Shown here: in pieces, positions 6,264-10,159 of the stretch | Numbering within the stretch: the stretch's first letter is position 1 | Layout of the letters: each line of letters begins with the position of its first letter | Assembly (NCBI GenBank): GCA_002733465.1 | Contig: NVVT01000012.1 | Coordinates: forward strand, 55,321 to 65,479 | Direction of reading: 5' to 3' | DNA from: Kangiella sp. | GTDB taxonomy: Bacteria; Pseudomonadota; Gammaproteobacteria; Enterobacterales; Kangiellaceae | DNA length: 10,159 nucleotides | Position numbers and translations under genes: made by a program | The notes under the pieces: model-generated | Seen by the model: only the letters and a program-made list of their open reading frames with translations | Told to the model about the DNA's origin: nothing | The model's database searches: none

Positions 6264-7391
6264 CTATTTAAAAGGCAGTTTTGTTGATAATTGAATAATG
6301 CTTTCAGAAATATACGGAGTTTCCTGATTTAAAAAATTTCGAATAGCATCTCGAAAGCGTTCATCTTTTATCCAATGATAAGAGAAAGTTTTGATCGGTT
6401 TAAATCCTCTCGATATTTTGTGTTCACCCTGTGCGCCTGCATCAAAGTGTTCCAAATTGTTTTCTATGCAATAGTCAATGCCTTGGTAATAACAAAGCTC
6501 AAAATGAAGGAACTCAATCTCTTGACTGCATCCCCAGTATCGACCGTATAACGTTTTTGAGTCTTTAAAAAAGAGTGAGATCGCAATGACTTTGCCGCCT
6601 AATTTTGCAACTTTCATAAACAATGATTCTGGCATGGTTTCACCAATTAATTGGAAGAAAGACTCATTTAAATAACCGTAGTTGCCACTTCTTTTTGCGT
6701 AAGTTGCACAGTAAAAGCTATAGAATATTTTCCACAACTCACTTGTTATATCTCTACCTTCTAAAGTTTCAATTTGAATGTTTGATTGGTGAATCGCTTT
6801 TCTTTCCCGCTTAATGTTTTTTCGTGACTTCATTTTGCAATGACTTAAAAAATCACCGAAATTTTTATAATCATCGTTGTACCAGTGATATTGCATGCCT
6901 ACTCTCGACAAAAGTTCTGGTTCGCTACCATTCTCAAATAGATCTGTTTCAGGAAATAATAGATGAAAACTTGATAGACCTAGTTTTTCAACCTCTTCAA
7001 CGATTGCTTTTTGTATGGCGTTCTTTGTTTTACGATCGAGCTCCTCGCTTACAATTAACCGAGGCCCAGAACAAGGCGTAAATGGAATAGCTGAGATTAA
7101 CTTTGGGTAATAGTCTAAACCAGACTGATGATAGGCATTCGCCCATTGAAAATCGAAAACGTATTCTCCGTAGCTGTGGGTTTTAATGTAGAGAGGCATA
7201 AAACCGATGAGCTGGTCTTTGTCCCATATTGTTAGGTGTTTTGGTTGCCAACCTGATTCTGAACATACGCTTTTAGACTTCTCTAAAGCGAAAAGAAATT
7301 CATGTTTAAGAAATGGGTACCCATCTGAGTTGGGTTTATTAAACTGAGACAGTTTTATTTGATTAATATTGTCTAAAAATTTGATTTTCAC
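6264..7391 (-). CDS. COG3146/DUF482 FemAB/GNAT-like acyltransferase family protein
   Basis: This 375-residue protein is full length for the COG3146 family, often annotated as peptidoglycan biosynthesis/recognition protein or GNAT acyltransferase. Family hallmarks are clear: YIKTHSYGEYVFDFQWANAY (68-87), GLDYYPKLISAIPFTP followed by SGPRLIV (91-114), the basic KSRKNIKRERK (188-198), GRYWGC (283-288), LHFELCYYQGIDYCIE (295-310) and the diagnostic GAQGEHKISRGFKP (319-332). It is predicted cytoplasmic; the acceptor is not established for the family. The start is GTG at 7391 without an obvious Shine-Dalgarno sequence, only eight bases after the toxin stop, so translation may be coupled to the toxin gene. 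It ends convergently with the 78-residue gene 56 bases away. Confidence 0.9.
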   Translation of the reverse strand: MKIKFLDNINQIKLSQFNKPNSDGYPFLKHEFLFALEKSKSVCSESGWQPKHLTIWDKDQLIGFMPLYIKTHSYGEYVFDFQWANAYHQSGLDYYPKLISAIPFTPCSGPRLIVSEELDRKTKNAIQKAIVEEVEKLGLSSFHLLFPETDLFENGSEPELLSRVGMQYHWYNDDYKNFGDFLSHCKMKSRKNIKRERKAIHQSNIQIETLEGRDITSELWKIFYSFYCATYAKRSGNYGYLNESFFQLIGETMPESLFMKVAKLGGKVIAISLFFKDSKTLYGRYWGCSQEIEFLHFELCYYQGIDYCIENNLEHFDAGAQGEHKISRGFKPIKTFSYHWIKDERFRDAIRNFLNQETPYISESIIQLSTKLPFK

Positions 7392-7399
7392 AGTTGATT

Positions 7400-7801
7400 T
7401 TACAGCCCGGATTCAAGAGCAATAAAATTATCTAATTTTCTGTAGCTCTTTTTATCAAAAGTAACAACGGTGCAATGATGTTCTCTTTCGCATTCGCCAA
7501 TTAAAATATCGGCAAAGTTGGTGTTAATCTCAGCATATAGTTCGATTGCTCTATTGACAGAGTCATCAAATTCTAAATATTGTTTAAGCAATAAAGCGTC
7601 AAATATTTCGATTATCGTATTTTTATCTAATTGGTATATTTTTCTGAGAAGGTACTCTATTTCAAGGCAGACTAAAGTTGATACTCTAGCGATGGAATTT
7701 TTAGCAACTAATTGAGCAATAAACGCGTCCACTTGAGAACTCTGCTTTTTAACATCTTTCATAATGAAACGAATTAATAGGTTTGTGTCTAGCGAGTACA
7801 C
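7400..7801 (-). CDS. vapC: PIN-domain ribonuclease toxin, VapC-like
   Basis: This 133-residue PIN-domain protein is the usual size for a VapC toxin, a Mg-dependent ribonuclease that cuts specific RNAs and halts translation. The acidic active-site set is present: D5 in SLDTNLL, E47 in LEIEYLLR, D98 in NFADILI and D116 in VTFDKK. The start is GTG at 7801, four bases after the antitoxin stop codon, giving tight translational coupling that keeps toxin below antitoxin. All catalytic residues remain, so nothing suggests decay. The toxin's target RNA cannot be read from the sequence. PIN proteins with AbrB-type partners form a standard type II pair. Confidence 0.9.
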   Translation of the reverse strand: MYSLDTNLLIRFIMKDVKKQSSQVDAFIAQLVAKNSIARVSTLVCLEIEYLLRKIYQLDKNTIIEIFDALLLKQYLEFDDSVNRAIELYAEINTNFADILIGECEREHHCTVVTFDKKSYRKLDNFIALESGL

Positions 7802-7805
7802 TTAA

Positions 7806-8036
7806 TTAAATGTCTCTATTCAATAATGCTTCATCTAAGTCAGATAATGATTTAGTGATCCCTGTATTCGGTAAATTGACACCCAAATTTAAATTATTGT
7901 TTTTATTCAACAACTTAATACCACCTCTTATTGAAACTAGTTCGATTTTGTCGCCTTTGTGTATACCAAGCTCTTGAAGCATAGCCTTAGGAATACCAAT
8001 TTGCCCGCTTTTGGTGACAGTTGCTGTGTGAGACAT
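7806..8036 (-). CDS. vapB: AbrB/SpoVT-type antitoxin, VapB-like
   Basis: This 76-residue protein has a SpoVT/AbrB swapped-hairpin DNA-binding domain at about 3-48 (ATVTKSGQIGIPKAML, LGIHKGDKIELV, RGGIKLL). A short acidic C-terminal tail (LSDLDEALLNRDI) probably wraps the PIN toxin. It should neutralise the downstream toxin and repress the pair's own promoter. ATG at 8036 is preceded by AAGGAA eight bases upstream. It lies first in the pair, the usual antitoxin-toxin order, and follows the regulator gene after 87 bases. Confidence 0.9.
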   Translation of the reverse strand: MSHTATVTKSGQIGIPKAMLQELGIHKGDKIELVSIRGGIKLLNKNNNLNLGVNLPNTGITKSLSDLDEALLNRDI

Positions 8037-8046
8037 ATTTTCAGTT

Positions 8047-8096
8047 CCTTAAAATATCATGAAATTAAGGTTATACCAATTTCGTTTATTTTTCAA
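8047..8096 (-). promoter_or_regulatory. Candidate promoter and operator of the toxin-antitoxin pair
   Basis: On the minus strand TTGAAA (8096-8091) and TATAAC (8075-8070) form a possible promoter with a short 15-base spacer. Immediately downstream, perfect 6-bp arms CCTTAA and TTAAGG (8070-8065 and 8052-8047) enclose 12 bases. This dyad reaches into the antitoxin ribosome-binding site, a plausible position for autorepression. The AT-rich context makes chance matches likely. Confidence 0.35.
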
Positions 8097-8123
8097 TTAA
8101 ATGGATTGCTATTTTATATTCAT

Positions 8124-10159
8124 TTATTTCAAACGAACATGTGAAATTTTTCGATTAAATTTGGAATGGAATAAAAGTCGATTACCTTTATGGTTGCTAT
8201 GCAAAAAGTGCATATCGCTATCAGGAAATCTATAAAGCTCTTTTATTTTCCTATCTTTAAGGCTTAAAGACCAAATTATTGAAGCACCATCAACTTCTTC
8301 AGCAATAATCAATTTGTCCTTAATAATAGAAAAACCGTGAAGCTCGCCAGTTTCTGAATGCCAGATTAAAGTATTTTGGAATTCAGAGTCAACTCGACTA
8401 ATTGAATTATGGTGACTAATATAAACTTCATCATTGATACTTCTTTGAGGATAACTTAATGTTTGTTTTGAAATAGTAGTCAGTTTTCTTGTTGTTAGAT
8501 TATAGATCGCTGGAACCGCACCATTTTTAGATTGTGTTTTTACCAATAATGAGTTTGATTGATAGAACCAGTCTTTAAGGTAAAAAGTTGCTGACTGATG
8601 GTTGAAACCAGTGTAGGTCTTATCAGAAGAGTTTACTATAAAGAGCTGCTTTTCTCCAGCTATCGCAATCTCTTTACCATCCGGAGACCAAGCAAAACCA
8701 AAAAACTCAATATTTTCATCATTGGCAAATATCAAACTTTCTTGTTGGTTATCTTTTAACCATAATTGCATTGTACCGTTTCTATTTGATTGGAACGCGT
8801 ATCGGTTATCTATAGGAGAATAAGTTGCAGAGATATCCAGTTGATCAGAATTGATTGTTTTATTTAAACGCTTTTCTTTATTTGTTGATGCATCAAGATT
8901 AAGTTCCATTATATCAACATCTAAATTAACCAGCGTCATTCGAATTTCATTACCTAAATTATTATACTGAGCATTGATTACTATTTGATAATTGCTAAAG
9001 TTTATCTCCTCAACATTTCCTTTCAAACTTATAGATTTGAGCTTTTCTCGTTGACTAATGATAATACTCTGACTGTTTGGATGCCAATCAATACTATTAA
9101 TTCTATTTTTTAACGGAATTAAATGTTCTCTCTTTTTTGATTCTATGTTAATTATTTCAATCGAATACTTATTCGATTTTACGTCAATCGCTAATGCTAT
9201 TTGTTTACCATTAGGTGACAAGGACATAATTATAAAATTAGTGTTTGTTTTAGCCGTAATAAGAGCGCTAAATTGTTTTGTTGAACTATCATATACAACC
9301 AATTTATCATTTTCATTTTTTCTAGAGCTTGATAGAAAATATAATAAATTACCATCGATTGATTCGATTTTAGATATTAATCTTTGATCATTTATTGTGA
9401 TAGGCGGTTTAGAATCAACTTCATTGTTTTTACAATATTTAGAAAAACAACTTAAATGGCTGATAAATTGTTTTTCATTTTCATTATATCTGATGTGTAA
9501 TAGCTTGCCATTTCGTGACCAATTAAGGCTAGTGAAATCCAGTGGTTTTTTTGTTAGTTGGTAGTCTTCACCAGAAGAAATATCATAAATTCTTATTTGT
9601 GATCCTCCTGTATCATCTTGTAGTAAATAAGCAATTAACTTGTCGTTTGGCGCATAGTTTAAAGAAAAGGCACCTTTCGATTTTAGAGGGACAGGAATAA
9701 GGGTATTAAATATAGGGTGAGACTTTGAGTTGGTTTTATTATCTTCAGATTTTTCTTCTATTGCTAATTCATCGATTAACAAATAAGAAACAAAAATTAG
9801 AAATAATAGAGTTGTTATTCCTTTCCAACCTAATAAATGAAAAGCTAAACTTGGCTGAGAGTTAGAAATAGGTTCAATGGTAGCCTCCAGACAATAGCCT
9901 CTCTTTGCATGGGTTTTTAGTATCTTTGGCGATTTAGCGTTTTCGTTAAATGCCTTTCGAATAAGCGCGATACTTCGTTGGATTGAACTTGGATTAAAAA
10001 TTGAATTTGGCCAAACATTACTGAATATCTCTTCTTGGCTGATGACGTTACCTGCGTTATTTGCCAAAAACACCAAAACATCCATCACTTTTGGTTCAAG
10101 AACTTGCTCAGATTCTAGCGATTTAATCGAGCATCTGCTTGGATCGACTTCAAATTCAT
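8124..10159 (-). CDS. Transmembrane winged-helix regulator with TolB/WD40-like propeller (N-terminus beyond window)
   Basis: The frame is open to the right edge, giving 677 visible residues. The bases upstream of the internal GTG/ATG at 10088/10085 encode FEVDPSRC and VLEPKVMDVLVFL, normal OmpR/CadC winged-helix sequence, so the true start lies outside the window. Visible residues 1-93 form the DNA-binding domain (SQEEIFSNVWPN; recognition helix NPSSIQRSIALIRKAF; wing THAKRGYCLEA). One membrane helix follows at about 111-128 (ITTLLFLIFVSYLLI). The remainder is periplasmic with propeller blades such as YAPNDKLIAYL, WSRNGKLLHI, LSPNGKQIAL, YSPIDNRYAFQSNRNG and WSPDGKEIAI. This is a CadC-like one-component design in which an outside signal sets DNA binding. 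The ligand and target genes are unknown. The propeller is rich in Asn, Lys and Ser. Confidence 0.9.
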   Translation of the reverse strand, partial: EFEVDPSRCSIKSLESEQVLEPKVMDVLVFLANNAGNVISQEEIFSNVWPNSIFNPSSIQRSIALIRKAFNENAKSPKILKTHAKRGYCLEATIEPISNSQPSLAFHLLGWKGITTLLFLIFVSYLLIDELAIEEKSEDNKTNSKSHPIFNTLIPVPLKSKGAFSLNYAPNDKLIAYLLQDDTGGSQIRIYDISSGEDYQLTKKPLDFTSLNWSRNGKLLHIRYNENEKQFISHLSCFSKYCKNNEVDSKPPITINDQRLISKIESIDGNLLYFLSSSRKNENDKLVVYDSSTKQFSALITAKTNTNFIIMSLSPNGKQIALAIDVKSNKYSIEIINIESKKREHLIPLKNRINSIDWHPNSQSIIISQREKLKSISLKGNVEEINFSNYQIVINAQYNNLGNEIRMTLVNLDVDIMELNLDASTNKEKRLNKTINSDQLDISATYSPIDNRYAFQSNRNGTMQLWLKDNQQESLIFANDENIEFFGFAWSPDGKEIAIAGEKQLFIVNSSDKTYTGFNHQSATFYLKDWFYQSNSLLVKTQSKNGAVPAIYNLTTRKLTTISKQTLSYPQRSINDEVYISHHNSISRVDSEFQNTLIWHSETGELHGFSIIKDKLIIAEEVDGASIIWSLSLKDRKIKELYRFPDSDMHFLHSNHKGNRLLFHSKFNRKISHVRLK

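Noticed and set aside
6623..7081. Two plus-strand frames of 63 and 85 codons
   Set aside because: Both are antisense to the COG3146 acyltransferase gene and encode no plausible domain.
7400..8036. The toxin-antitoxin pair as part of a phage-defence island
   Set aside because: No integrase, transposase, repeats or other defence genes are nearby; an isolated VapBC pair explains the genes.
10083..10088. GTG/ATG at 10088 and 10085 as the start of the regulator
   Set aside because: The in-frame sequence upstream to the window edge is normal winged-helix sequence (VLEPK, FEVDPSRC), so the real start lies beyond the window.

Overview
The window looks like chromosomal DNA from an AT-rich gammaproteobacterium, probably a marine, Alteromonadales-like or related lineage. 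This rests on four kinds of evidence: clear Shine-Dalgarno-led genes, Fur-type iron control, a TonB-dependent outer-membrane receptor, and families typical of such genomes (YuxH-type EAL/HDOD protein, COG3146 acyltransferase, transmembrane winged-helix regulator with a propeller). The lineage is an inference, not a measurement. No rRNA, tRNA, CRISPR array, insertion sequence or prophage gene is visible, and no stretch over 300 bases lacks a gene.

Left part (1-2534). A divergent pair leaves the 973-1157 spacer. On the minus strand is a YuxH-like degenerate-EAL plus HDOD signalling protein that runs off the left edge. On the plus strand is a CaiB/BaiF (class III) CoA-transferase with a forced TTG start. 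A hairpin with a T tract ends the transferase gene.

Centre (2538-6207), the most interesting part. A lipoprotein with two CbiX-like (class II chelatase) halves is transcribed leftwards, and a heme-type TonB-dependent receptor rightwards. Their 144-bp spacer carries a perfect 7-1-7 Fur palindrome that overlaps the -10 of one promoter and abuts the -35 of the other. Downstream of the receptor is an unrecognised 78-residue protein with a strong ribosome-binding site. Together they look like an iron-starvation unit: the receptor imports a tetrapyrrole or metal complex across the outer membrane, and the lipoprotein would bind it, or exchange its metal, outside the cytoplasm.

Right part (6264-10159), all on the minus strand. 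In transcription order it holds a large inner-membrane regulator (cytoplasmic OmpR/CadC-type winged helix, one transmembrane helix, periplasmic TolB/WD40-like propeller; its start lies beyond the right edge), a compact AbrB-PIN (VapBC) toxin-antitoxin pair, and a COG3146 FemAB/GNAT-like acyltransferase that starts 8 bases after the toxin stop. The toxin-antitoxin pair may share a transcript with the acyltransferase. Nothing in the sequence ties this part functionally to the iron unit.
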